A DNA stretch of 8,706 nucleotides from Clostridiales bacterium (GCA_003523225.1 DPGK01000039.1:39431-48136), one strand, 5' to 3'; positions 1 through 7,015 are shown, counted from the stretch's first letter. Numbers and translations are program-made. The notes: generated by a model from the sequence alone, not told the origin.

Positions 1-50
1 AGCCTTCCCCAGCGGGGAAGGTGGCAGCCGCAGGCTGACGGATGAGGAGG
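1..50. repeat. Hairpin-forming intergenic repeat unit (REP-like)
   Basis: Positions 3-10 (CCTTCCCC) and 14-21 (GGGGAAGG) form a perfect 8-bp stem with a 3-base AGC loop. A second stem, CAGCC at 25-29 against GGCTG at 33-37, follows directly with a GCA loop. The tail is GACGGATGAGGAGG. From general knowledge, highly similar hairpin units recur between genes in many Ruminococcaceae-type genomes; read on the minus strand they yield spurious peptides containing IRQPAAATFPAGEG. Only one copy lies in this window and it starts at the edge, so the left boundary is unknown. There is no T-tract, so it is not a classic terminator for a gene read rightwards. It may be a mobile palindromic repeat or an mRNA-stabilising structure of the upstream gene. 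Confidence 0.6.
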
Positions 51-58
51 ACGGAATA

Positions 59-211
59 ATGTTGCACGTCATTCAGTGCATCAAAACGCAATCATTTGTC
101 ACGTTTCTGCTCGGTCACGCTCCGGTTACATTCACGATGCTGCACGTATGGTGTAACGGTCGGATATGGGATCAGCCCCTGATTTTGAGGAAAAATGTCC
201 GCAAAAAATAA
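59..211 (+). CDS. Possible 50-residue small ORF, doubtful
   Basis: An ATG at 59 opens 50 codons ending at TAA 209-211. The sequence AGGAGG at 45-50 sits 8 bases upstream, which is ideal ribosome-binding geometry. However, this purine run is the tail of the hairpin repeat, so the match may be fortuitous. The predicted peptide begins MLHVIQCIKT, has no signal peptide or recognised domain, carries the tetrapeptide MLHV twice (codons 1-4 and 27-30) and ends in basic residues. The minus strand is also largely open here, which suggests degenerate or repeat-derived sequence rather than a gene. No family recognised. It is listed because the start signal is good. Confidence 0.15.
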   Translation: MLHVIQCIKTQSFVTFLLGHAPVTFTMLHVWCNGRIWDQPLILRKNVRKK

Positions 212-251
212 CAAAAAGTCGAAAATACCGCAATTAATCTTGTATTCTCTC

Positions 252-280
252 TTGCATTCTGTATTCAAAATTGATATAAT
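252..280 (+). promoter_or_regulatory. Likely sigma-A promoter for the RDD gene
   Basis: A perfect -10 hexamer TATAAT lies at 275-280. TTGCAT at 252-257 can serve as the -35; its TTG half matches consensus, and the spacer is 17 bp. Transcription would start near 287, leaving a leader of about 53 bases before the ATG at 340. The surrounding 190-300 stretch is much more AT-rich than the genes. Apart from the repeat, the doubtful small ORF and this promoter, positions 1-339 show nothing else I can support. Confidence 0.6.
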
Positions 281-339
281 AATACGAGGATAATAACGCC
301 GACCCGGAATAAAGCGGAAGAGCAGAGGGAAAGAAACCG

Positions 340-1101
340 ATGATGTACGATTTACAAAAGGCAAATGTCTTTAAGCGAGCATCAGCGTTTTTGTTTGATG
401 TGATTCTTCTGTCTGTCGCCGCGGTCGGCTTTGCTTTTATCATTTCCGCAATTACGGGATATGACGTGCAGAGCCGTCGGCTTGACGACATATATGCCCG
501 GTATGAGCAGGAGTACGGCGTCAGCTTCGGTATAACCGAGGACGAGTACAACGCTCTGCCGGAGGCGGAAAAGGAAAATTTCGACAAGGCGGGCGAGGCG
601 CTTAACGCAGACGCTGAAGCCGCCGGGCTTTTTATGATGGTCGTTAATCTTACGATGGTCATTATCTCAATAAGCCTGCTGCTTGCGTATATGCTGCTTG
701 AATTTGTCGTGCCGCTGCTGTTCGGAAACGGTCAGACGCTCGGCAAAAAGATCTTCGGGATCTGCCTTGTGCGCACCGACGGCGTAAAGGTCACTCCCGT
801 TATGCTGCTGATACGCACCCTGCTTGGCAAGTACACCATCGAAACGATGGTCCCCGTGCTTATTCTTATCATGATATACTTCCGTATAGTGGGACTTACC
901 GGGACAGTGGTGCTTCTGCTCATACTGCTTATTCAGATGATCATCTTTGCCGCCACGCGCAATCACTCGCTGATACACGACCTGCTTGCCGGTACGGCGG
1001 CGGCGGACATGGCGAGCCAGCGCATTTTCGAGAGTGAGGACGAGCTGATAGAGTACAAGAAAAAGCTCGCGGCGGAGGCGGCGGCAAAAAAGGAATACTG
1101 A
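340..1101 (+). CDS. RDD-family integral membrane protein
   Basis: This is a 253-residue membrane protein of the RDD family, whose general function is poorly defined; some members have been linked to ion transport. The N-terminus KRASAFLFDVILL carries the family's Arg (R13) and Asp (D20) in the first hydrophobic segment (about 16-38). A second segment lies at about 97-127 and is followed by the family motif GQTLGKKIFGICLVR (131-145). A long hydrophobic stretch occupies about 171-205, followed by HDLLAGT (213-219), another typical RDD feature. Residues 41-95 form an acidic, hydrophilic loop. The C-terminal tail is Ala/Lys/Glu-rich. The ATG at 340 is preceded by GAGGG at 325-329; a second ATG directly follows at 343. 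The gene ends 80 bases before the transporter, which seems to have its own promoter, so a functional link is uncertain. Confidence 0.85.
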   Translation: MMYDLQKANVFKRASAFLFDVILLSVAAVGFAFIISAITGYDVQSRRLDDIYARYEQEYGVSFGITEDEYNALPEAEKENFDKAGEALNADAEAAGLFMMVVNLTMVIISISLLLAYMLLEFVVPLLFGNGQTLGKKIFGICLVRTDGVKVTPVMLLIRTLLGKYTIETMVPVLILIMIYFRIVGLTGTVVLLLILLIQMIIFAATRNHSLIHDLLAGTAAADMASQRIFESEDELIEYKKKLAAEAAAKKEY

Positions 1102-1116
1102 TATTCTCCCTTGGCG

Positions 1117-1147
1117 GGGACACGCTTGTTACCGATTAAATTATAAT
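1117..1147 (+). promoter_or_regulatory. Likely promoter of the ABC transporter operon, with cre-like site
   Basis: TATAAT at 1142-1147 is a perfect -10. The best -35 is weak: GGGACA at 1117-1122 with a 19-bp spacer. Between them, 1127-1140 (TGTTACCGATTAAA) fits the catabolite-responsive consensus TGWNANCGNTNNCA at all but one position, the C at position 13. A CcpA-type repressor bound there would cover the promoter, which is what one expects for a carbohydrate importer under carbon catabolite control. The cre match is short and could be chance. AGGAAGGG at 1161-1168 or AAAGGG at 1172-1177 would serve as the downstream ribosome binding site. Confidence 0.4.
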
Positions 1148-1181
1148 AACATAAACAATCAGGAAGGGATAAAAGGGCTAT

Positions 1182-2282
1182 ATGAAAATCGTTTTACAGA
1201 ACGTAACGAAAATTTTCCCGAGCCGGAACAAGAAATCAAACGAGGAGGTCGTTGCGGTCAACGACTTCAACATGACCGTACCGGACGGTAAGCTCATCGG
1301 ACTTCTCGGTCCTTCGGGCTGCGGCAAAAGCACGACGCTTTACATGATCTCGGGGCTTCAGAAGCCTACTTCGGGCAGGATCTTTTTCGGTGAGGACGAC
1401 GTGACCGACCTGTCGCCTGAAAACCGGGGCGTGGGACTGGTATTCCAGAACTACGCGCTTTACCCGCACATGACTGTGCTTCAGAACATTCTCTTTCCGC
1501 TTCAGAACCTTCGCGGAGCCGACAAGCTGACAAAGGACGAGATGCTTGCACGCGCCACCGAGGCGGCAAAGCTTGTGCAGATCGACGAGCTGCTTGACCG
1601 CAAGCCCAGCGAGCTTTCGGGAGGTCAGCAGCAGCGCGTTGCCATAGCGCGCGCGCTGGTAAAGATGCCCCGCGTGCTGCTGCTTGACGAGCCGTTGTCA
1701 AACCTTGACGCACGGCTTCGCCTTCAGACGCGCGAGGAGATACGCCGTATTCAGCGCGAAACACAGATAACCACCGTTTTCGTGACCCACGACCAGGAGG
1801 AGGCAATGAGCATCTCCGACATGATAGTCGTGATGAAGCTGGGTGTCGTCCAGCAGGTGGGTCAGCCTCAGGCTGTTTACGACGATCCAATCAATCTTTT
1901 CGTGGCAAAGTTCCTCGGCACTCCCCCCATCAATGTTTTTGAGGGCAATGTGAAGTCCGGAATGCTTTACATAGGAGACGAGGCGGTAATGGAGGTCAGC
2001 GGTGCGCCCGACGGCGAGGTTTACGCCGCGGTGCGTCCTGAGGGCTTCATCCTTCAGGAGGACGGACCCTTTACCTGCCGGATTTCCGGAGTTGAGGTAA
2101 TGGGACGGGACGTCAGCATCGTGTCGCGGCACGACTGCGCGGTAAGCCCGGTGATACGCGCTATAATAGGCTCGGACAATCGGGTCAATACAGCTTCCGA
2201 CACGGTCCGCTTTGCGCTTAAGCGCAATAAGACCTTCATATTTGACCGGAAAACCGAGGAAAGGATCCGTTTTGAGGTGTAA
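1182..2282 (+). CDS. Carbohydrate ABC importer ATPase, MsmK/UgpC/MalK type
   Basis: This 366-residue cytoplasmic ATPase energises the importer encoded just downstream. All nucleotide-binding motifs are intact: Walker A GPSGCGKST (43-51), Q-loop Gln89 in VFQNYALYPHM, signature LSGGQQQR (145-152), Walker B RVLLLDEP (164-171) with Asp169 and catalytic Glu170, D-loop SNLDA (173-177) and switch His203 in VTHDQEEA. Residues from about 240 form the C-terminal TOBE-type domain, beginning with FLGTPPIN and including the typical VRPEG (284-288). The length is normal for CUT1 sugar ATPases, which often serve several transporters. It is the first gene of the cluster and is followed after 3 bases by the first permease, so translational coupling is likely. 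The ATG at 1182 has purine-rich sequence upstream. The substrate cannot be deduced from the ATPase; UgpC is one close type, hence no symbol. Confidence 0.93.
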   Translation: MKIVLQNVTKIFPSRNKKSNEEVVAVNDFNMTVPDGKLIGLLGPSGCGKSTTLYMISGLQKPTSGRIFFGEDDVTDLSPENRGVGLVFQNYALYPHMTVLQNILFPLQNLRGADKLTKDEMLARATEAAKLVQIDELLDRKPSELSGGQQQRVAIARALVKMPRVLLLDEPLSNLDARLRLQTREEIRRIQRETQITTVFVTHDQEEAMSISDMIVVMKLGVVQQVGQPQAVYDDPINLFVAKFLGTPPINVFEGNVKSGMLYIGDEAVMEVSGAPDGEVYAAVRPEGFILQEDGPFTCRISGVEVMGRDVSIVSRHDCAVSPVIRAIIGSDNRVNTASDTVRFALKRNKTFIFDRKTEERIRFEV

Positions 2283-2285
2283 GTC

Positions 2286-3227
2286 ATGGAAAAGAAGAAT
2301 CAGCTGAAGGCATGGCTTTACCTGTCGCCGGCGATACTGCTTTTGCTGGTGTTCACCGTCTGGCCGATAATCAACACCGTCAGAATGGCGTTCCTTGAGG
2401 GATACAGCGGTCTGAAGGCGGTGGGCGGCGAGACCTTCAAGTTCGGAATAGGCAACTTTGTCAAGGTCATTCAGTACCAGCGCTTTCTGAACTGCCTTAA
2501 GAATACAGTTCTGCTTTGCATCTGGACTGTTCCGATCTCCACATTCCTGGCGCTTCTCATCGCGGTGGGACTTAATTCGATCAAGCGGTTCCAGAAGATA
2601 CTGCAAACCATCTTCTTCCTTCCGTACGTGACCAACTCAATAGCCATAGGCATGGTCTTTGCGGCGATGTTCAATATCGTCGGCAGCTTTTTCGGCACCG
2701 AAAACGAAATAGTGGTCACGGCGGGAATCATAAACAACATAATCGAATTTTTCGGCGGAACGGCAGTCAACTGGATAAACGCCGGCTCATCGTACACGGC
2801 AAACATGACCGTTATGATAGTCTACATAGTCTGGAACGCACTGCCCTTTAAGATACTGGTGCTTTTAGGCGGACTTCAGAGCATCAACCGTCAGTATTAT
2901 GACGCTGCGCGGATAGACGGTACTTCCCGCCGCCGCATATTTACCCGCATCACCGTGCCGCTGCTTTCTCCCATGCTTGCGTATGTGGTCATCACCGGCT
3001 TTATAGGCGGATTCAAGGAATATACCAGCATCGTAGGTATTTTCGGAGAAACTATGGGTCCGCCCGACGACGCGGGGCGTCTCAATACAATGGTCGGATT
3101 TATCTACGACGCACTGAAAACCAACAGTCAGGGGCGCGCAAGTGCCGCGGCGCTGATACTGTTTGCAATCATTCTTGTCGTTACCCTCATAAATATGCAG
3201 GTAAGCAAGAAGAGAGTCCATTATTGA
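2286..3227 (+). CDS. ABC sugar importer permease, MalF/UgpA type
   Basis: This 313-residue inner-membrane permease is one half of the transmembrane channel of the CUT1 importer. The first helix, about 11-31, contains the common LSPAILLLLVFTVWPI pattern. Further hydrophobic segments lie at about 73-95, 107-135, 172-196, 229-252 and 284-303, giving roughly six helices. The cytoplasmic EAA loop that docks on the ATPase is clear at 204-229: YYDAARIDGTSRRRIF then ITVPLLSP, with Asp-Ala-Ala replacing Glu-Ala-Ala and the conserved Gly at 212. Residues about 137-170 form a longer external loop between helices. The ATG at 2286 follows the ATPase stop by 3 bases, with GAGGTG (2274-2279) inside the end of the ATPase gene as ribosome binding site. 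Its partner is the next gene. Confidence 0.92.
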   Translation: MEKKNQLKAWLYLSPAILLLLVFTVWPIINTVRMAFLEGYSGLKAVGGETFKFGIGNFVKVIQYQRFLNCLKNTVLLCIWTVPISTFLALLIAVGLNSIKRFQKILQTIFFLPYVTNSIAIGMVFAAMFNIVGSFFGTENEIVVTAGIINNIIEFFGGTAVNWINAGSSYTANMTVMIVYIVWNALPFKILVLLGGLQSINRQYYDAARIDGTSRRRIFTRITVPLLSPMLAYVVITGFIGGFKEYTSIVGIFGETMGPPDDAGRLNTMVGFIYDALKTNSQGRASAAALILFAIILVVTLINMQVSKKRVHY

Positions 3228-3237
3228 GAGGTGCGCC

Positions 3238-4134
3238 ATGTCAGATAAAGAAAAAACAGTTGTAATGCACGAGAAAAATATGCAGAGGACCTCGGTGCGG
3301 CAGAAGATAGGCAAGGCGCTGGTGCTTACCGGCACATATATCTTTCTTGTCGCTGTTGCCATCTGCGTGCTTTTCCCCTTTTACTGGATGATAAACTCCT
3401 CGCTCAAAACGCTTACCGAGTACCGCATGAGCGTACCTACCTTCTGGCCGAAGCAGGTCATGCTTTCAAACTATGTCGAGGCGTTCAACACCGCAAACCT
3501 CGGCAGGCTCTTTCTCAACACGGCGTTTGTCGGAATCGTCTCCACGATACTTTCGCTCATAATCACCGTGCTGTCGGCGTTTGCCTTTGCCAGACTTGAA
3601 TTCAAGGGCAAAAACCTGATGTTTGCCGCCCTGCTTGCGACGATGATGATCCCCGGCGAGCTGTTTACCATCACGAATTACAGCACCGTCACAAACCTCG
3701 GCTGGCAGAACACATACCGGGTGCTTATCATTCCTTTCCTTGTCAGTGTGTTTTATATTTATCTGTTGCGGCAGAATTTCCTGCAGATACCGAACGAGCT
3801 GTATCTTGCGGCAAAGGTGGACGGCACATCGGATATAAAATACCTCTGGAAGGTCATGATACCGCTGTCGCTTCCGACGCTTATCTCAATTACCATTCTC
3901 AAGATGATGGGAGCGTGGAACTCCTACATCTGGCCGCGACTGGTCGCAAACGACGAGGCGCACCGGCTTATCACAAACGGACTGCGCAACGCCTTTACCG
4001 AGACCAGCGGAGACGTAAACTACCCGGTCCAGATGGCGGCGGTCGCAATAGTCTCCTTCCCGCTGTTCCTTGTATTCCTCTTCCTGCGCAAGTATATCAT
4101 GCAGGGAGTCAGCCGCAGCGGCATCAAGGGTTGA
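3238..4134 (+). CDS. ABC sugar importer permease, MalG/UgpE type
   Basis: This 298-residue inner-membrane permease is the second half of the importer channel. A hydrophilic N-terminus of about 25 residues precedes helix 1 (about 28-50), which ends in LFPFYWMINSSLKT, a hallmark of MalG-type subunits. Other hydrophobic segments lie at about 94-118, 126-146, 161-177, 210-226 and 265-283. The EAA loop at 187-213 reads ELYLAAKVDGTSDIKYLW then VMIPLSLP, with Gly196 conserved. The C-terminus MQGVSRSGIKG resembles the usual family ending, where the tail contacts the ATPase. The ATG at 3238 lies 10 bases after the previous stop, with AGAGG at 3227-3231 overlapping that stop codon. The neighbours complete a one-ATPase, two-permease, one-binding-protein importer. 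Confidence 0.92.
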   Translation: MSDKEKTVVMHEKNMQRTSVRQKIGKALVLTGTYIFLVAVAICVLFPFYWMINSSLKTLTEYRMSVPTFWPKQVMLSNYVEAFNTANLGRLFLNTAFVGIVSTILSLIITVLSAFAFARLEFKGKNLMFAALLATMMIPGELFTITNYSTVTNLGWQNTYRVLIIPFLVSVFYIYLLRQNFLQIPNELYLAAKVDGTSDIKYLWKVMIPLSLPTLISITILKMMGAWNSYIWPRLVANDEAHRLITNGLRNAFTETSGDVNYPVQMAAVAIVSFPLFLVFLFLRKYIMQGVSRSGIKG

Positions 4135-4143
4135 AAGATACTA

Positions 4144-4156
4144 CGGAACATTTCCG
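4144..4156 (+). other. Small hairpin between permease and binding-protein genes
   Basis: CGGAA (4144-4148) and TTCCG (4152-4156) make a 5-bp stem with a 3-base loop, 10 bases after the permease stop codon. No T-run follows directly, so it is too weak for a terminator. In many binding-protein importer operons a hairpin at this junction helps give the binding-protein mRNA a different stability from the permease part. That role here is only a guess. Confidence 0.25.
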
Positions 4157-4178
4157 GCGTATCAGTAAACATATATTT

Positions 4179-4205
4179 ATTAAATTGTAATCACAAATCA
4201 GGAGG
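4179..4205 (+). promoter_or_regulatory. AT-rich motif and RBS before the binding-protein gene
   Basis: ATTAAATTGTAAT at 4179-4191 matches 12 of 13 bases of ATTAAATTATAAT at 1135-1147, the stretch containing the -10 of the operon promoter. Here the -10-like hexamer would be TGTAAT (4186-4191), but I see no -35 at the right distance. AGGAGG at 4200-4205 is a full-strength ribosome binding site, with a rather long 12-base spacer to the ATG at 4218. Both copies are followed by a TCAGGA-type sequence. The site could be an internal promoter that raises binding-protein expression over the permeases, or an AT-rich translation enhancer. Confidence 0.3.
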
Positions 4206-4217
4206 AAAAAGCAAATC

Positions 4218-5630
4218 ATGAAAAGAATCCAGGCACTGGTTATGGCTCTGCTTATGCTGGCGGGTGTGTTTTCACTGTCTGCCTGCAGCGGTCCCAAGGC
4301 TGCGCCGAACTTTGATGTTCCGGAGGGCGGCTATGACGGAAGCGAGGTCACAATAACCTTCTATCACACAATGGGCTCAAACCTTTCCGACGTTCTGAAC
4401 CTCTACATTGAGGAATTCAACAAGCTCTATCCCAACATTCATGTACAGCACGAGCAGGTCGGCTCTTACGACGACGTAAGAGAGCAGATAAGCACCGAGA
4501 TCACGGTCTCCGCTCAGCCGAACATTGCGTACTGCTACCCCGACCATGTGGCGCTTTACAATCTTGCCGGAGTGGTTGCCACTCTTGACAATCTCATTGA
4601 AAGCGACATCACCGTTACCCGCGCCGACGGCAGCACCGAGATACTCGGTCTTACCGACGAGCAGAAGGCGGATTTCATCGAGGCGTACTACAACGAGGGC
4701 AAGCAGTTCGGCGACGGACTTATGTACACTATGCCCTTCTCAAAGTCCACCGAGGTGCTTTACTACAACAAGACATTCTTTGATGAGCATAAGCTCCAGC
4801 TCCCCACCACATGGGATGAGCTTGAAGCGCTCTGCGCGCAGATCAAAGCCATTGACCCCGAATCCATACCGCTCGGATACGACAGCGAGGGCAACTGGTT
4901 CATCACCATGTGCGAGCAGTACGGCTCCGACTACACCAGCGCAACGGGAGATCACTATCTCTTTGACAACGAGACCAACCGCAGCTTCGTAAAGAAGTTC
5001 AGAGAGTGGTATCAGAAGGGCTACCTCACCACCCAGACTCTTTACGGCTCATACACCTCCGGTCTTTTCACTGCCGAAAGCGGCACGAGAAGCTATATGT
5101 CCATCGGTTCCTCCGCAGGAGCAACGCATCAGCGTCCTGCCGCGACTGCTGACGGCACCTACCCCTTCGAGGTCGGAATTGCCACCATCCCGCAGGTAAA
5201 CGCCTCCAACAAGAAGGTCATTTCCCAGGGACCGAGCGTCTGCATCTTCAAAAAGGACAATCCTCAGGAGGTCGTTGCTTCCTGGCTGTTTGTAAAGTTC
5301 CTTACCACCAGCGTTTCCTTCCAGGCTGAGTTCTCAATGGCGTCCGGCTACGTTCCGGTCCTGAAGTCAGTCGCCGAAAACCCGGAATACGCCAAATTCA
5401 TTGCCAACGCAGACGGCGGTAAGTACATCTCCGCTCTCAGCGCCAAGGTCTGCCTTGAGCAGGAAAGCGCCTACTACACCTCTCCCGCCTTCAACGGGTC
5501 TTCCACCGCCCGCGATCAGGTCGGCGCGCTGCTTGCAAAGTGCCTCACCGCAGATGACGGCGGCGACGTTGACGCCATGATAAAGAAGGCGTTCAAGGAA
5601 GCCATCGACGAGTGCGAGTATAACGGCTGA
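4218..5630 (+). CDS. Extracellular solute-binding lipoprotein, UgpB-like (CUT1 family)
   Basis: This 470-residue lipoprotein captures substrate outside the cell and delivers it to the two permeases. The signal peptide MKRIQALVMALLMLAGVF ends in lipobox LSAC, so Cys23 would be lipidated. The mature protein has the family-1 solute-binding pattern: VTITFYHTMGSNLSD (44-58), EEFNKLYPNIHV (65-76), MPFSKSTEVLYYNKTFFDEH (172-191) followed by LPTTWDELEALC (195-206), and SGYVPVLKSV (376-385). The HTMG start and the PFSKSTEVLYYNK stretch resemble UgpB, which binds glycerol-3-phosphate and glycerophosphodiesters, more than maltose-binding proteins. Sugars or oligosaccharides remain possible. Its four Cys residues in the mature chain (106, 206, 232, 342) and two more near the end are not an obvious family trait. 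The nuclease lipoprotein gene follows 35 bases after the stop, without a terminator. Confidence 0.9.
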   Translation: MKRIQALVMALLMLAGVFSLSACSGPKAAPNFDVPEGGYDGSEVTITFYHTMGSNLSDVLNLYIEEFNKLYPNIHVQHEQVGSYDDVREQISTEITVSAQPNIAYCYPDHVALYNLAGVVATLDNLIESDITVTRADGSTEILGLTDEQKADFIEAYYNEGKQFGDGLMYTMPFSKSTEVLYYNKTFFDEHKLQLPTTWDELEALCAQIKAIDPESIPLGYDSEGNWFITMCEQYGSDYTSATGDHYLFDNETNRSFVKKFREWYQKGYLTTQTLYGSYTSGLFTAESGTRSYMSIGSSAGATHQRPAATADGTYPFEVGIATIPQVNASNKKVISQGPSVCIFKKDNPQEVVASWLFVKFLTTSVSFQAEFSMASGYVPVLKSVAENPEYAKFIANADGGKYISALSAKVCLEQESAYYTSPAFNGSSTARDQVGALLAKCLTADDGGDVDAMIKKAFKEAIDECEYNG

Positions 5631-5665
5631 TATTTCAGTCCTGACAAAAACGTAATTATCACTGC

Positions 5666-7015
5666 ATGAAAAACATACGCAGAATGACCCTGTGGCTTGT
5701 TCTGCTTTGCCTTGTGCTCTCCCTGCTTGCCGCCTGCAATCCCGGCGGCACGGGGGACGGCACCACCTCCGGCGCGGAAGTTGACGTCAAGGATTACGCC
5801 TCGGCGGTAAAGCTTGATATGTCCTCTACGACGGCAAAGCAGAAGGTCACGGTCAAAGCCTACATTGACGGTGACACCACGCATTTCAACGTTCCCGGAA
5901 GCATAGTCGAGAGCGGTGTGCTCAAGGCGAGATATCTTGCCATAAACACGCCGGAATCCACCGGTAAGATCGAGGAATACGGCAAAAAGGCTTCAAACTT
6001 CACAAGGGAAAAGCTGTCCTCGGCGTCCTCGATATATATCGAATCGGATGACGGCAACTGGAATGTGGATTCCACGGGCGGCAGATACCTTGTGTGGGTG
6101 TGGTACCGCGAAAACGAGAGCGAGGAATACCGCAATCTCAACATTGAAATTCTCCAGAACGGTCTGGCGATAGCCTCCTCCTCGGCAAACAACCGCTACG
6201 GCGACACCTGCATGGCGGCAATAGCCCAGGCAAAAGCGCTGAAGCTGAATATCCAGTCGGGGCAGAAGGATCCGGATTTCTACTACGGCGAGGCGGTCGA
6301 GCTTACTCTCAAGGAGCTGAGATGCAATATTTCGGAATATAACGGCATCAAGGTAGCGTTTGAGGGCGTTATAACCAAAAACAGCAACAACAGCATCTAT
6401 ATTGAGAGCTACGACAGCGAGACTGATATGTACTACGGCATTCCGGTCTATTACGGCTACGGTCTTACCGGAGAGGGACTTGATATTCTGTCGGTCGGCA
6501 ATCTTTCCCGCATCGTGGGTACCGTTCAGTACTACGAAGCGGGCGGGACATATCAGGTCTCGGGTCTTACCTACCGCGTGATGAAGCCGGACGATCCGAA
6601 CAACATAAAAAAGATAAGCGACGGTCACGAGCCGGCGTATGTAGCCACCGAGCCGTCGGTGTTTGCCGGCGGAAAGGTGAAGGTGGAGAGCGCCGACGGC
6701 ACGTCGCGTGAGTTCGGGTATGCCGAGCTTGCAATGGGAACCTCCATATCAATGGATGATCTCAGCGTAGTAAGCATTTATACCACTCAGAACGAGGACA
6801 GCTCCTCTTACGGAGCTATGACTCTGACCTGCCGGGCGGCGGACGGCACTTCCATTTCGGTGCGCACCGCAGTCCTGTATGACGAAAACCGCAATATGAT
6901 AACGGCGTCCGCCTATGAGGGCAAAACGATAAACGTAAAGGGCATCGTTGACAGCTACGACGGCAGCTATCAGATCAAGGTCTTCGTTGCGAATGATATC
7001 ACAATTGTCAAATAA
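5666..7015 (+). CDS. Surface lipoprotein nuclease: SNase-like domain plus OB-fold-like modules
   Basis: This is a 449-residue lipoprotein predicted to cut nucleic acids at the cell surface. The signal peptide ends in lipobox LAAC (Cys24). Residues about 58-200 match staphylococcal nuclease (SNase/TNase): YIDGDT (66-71), ARYLAINTPES (88-98), EEYGKKASNFTREKL (103-117), GGRYLVWVWY (138-147), LNIEILQNGLA (158-168) and the ending AQAKALKLNIQSG (187-199). By alignment, Asp70, Arg89, Thr95, Glu97 and Arg140 equal catalytic or metal-binding Asp21, Arg35, Thr41, Glu43 and Arg87. The metal-ligand Asp40 position is Asn94. Residues about 211-305 look like an OB-fold nucleic-acid-binding module (VAFEGVITKN, then VGNLSRIVGTVQYY). 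A further OB-like end lies at 421-448. The layout recalls Bacillus YhcR, without the nucleotidase domain. No ribosome binding site is visible before the ATG at 5666; an in-frame stop at 5642-5644 excludes longer starts, and Met7 is also possible. Confidence 0.82.
   Translation: MKNIRRMTLWLVLLCLVLSLLAACNPGGTGDGTTSGAEVDVKDYASAVKLDMSSTTAKQKVTVKAYIDGDTTHFNVPGSIVESGVLKARYLAINTPESTGKIEEYGKKASNFTREKLSSASSIYIESDDGNWNVDSTGGRYLVWVWYRENESEEYRNLNIEILQNGLAIASSSANNRYGDTCMAAIAQAKALKLNIQSGQKDPDFYYGEAVELTLKELRCNISEYNGIKVAFEGVITKNSNNSIYIESYDSETDMYYGIPVYYGYGLTGEGLDILSVGNLSRIVGTVQYYEAGGTYQVSGLTYRVMKPDDPNNIKKISDGHEPAYVATEPSVFAGGKVKVESADGTSREFGYAELAMGTSISMDDLSVVSIYTTQNEDSSSYGAMTLTCRAADGTSISVRTAVLYDENRNMITASAYEGKTINVKGIVDSYDGSYQIKVFVANDITIVK

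Noticed and set aside
1..50. Repeat considered as part of a CRISPR array or a transposon end
   Set aside because: Only one copy is present, there are no spacers, and no transposase or paired inverted terminal repeat is visible.
92..364. 90-codon minus-strand open frame over the leader of the RDD gene
   Set aside because: It spans a good + strand promoter and ribosome binding site and overlaps the start of the RDD gene. Composition is not protein-like and no domain is recognised.
1698..2606. 302-codon minus-strand open frame
   Set aside because: It overlaps the clearly real ATPase and permease genes, has no recognisable domain or signal, and is explained by GC-biased codon use of the + strand.
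4144..4156. Hairpin considered as a terminator between permease and binding-protein genes
   Set aside because: The stem is only 5 bp and no T-tract follows at once, so termination is unlikely; kept only as a small hairpin.
3915..4190. 91-codon + strand open frame at the end of the second permease
   Set aside because: It is out of frame with the permease, whose C-terminal sequence is typical of the family. Arg/Pro-rich shadow translation.
4525..4992. 155-codon + strand open frame within the binding-protein gene
   Set aside because: Ser/Thr/Pro/Arg-rich translation typical of a shifted frame. The overlapping binding-protein frame carries the family motifs.
5632..5658. Possible promoter before the nuclease gene (TTTCAG and TAATTA)
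   Set aside because: The spacer is about 14 bp and both boxes are poor matches, so it is not supported.
5993..6628. 211-codon minus-strand open frame
   Set aside because: It is antisense to the SNase and OB region, whose + strand translation has conserved motifs. The antisense product shows none.
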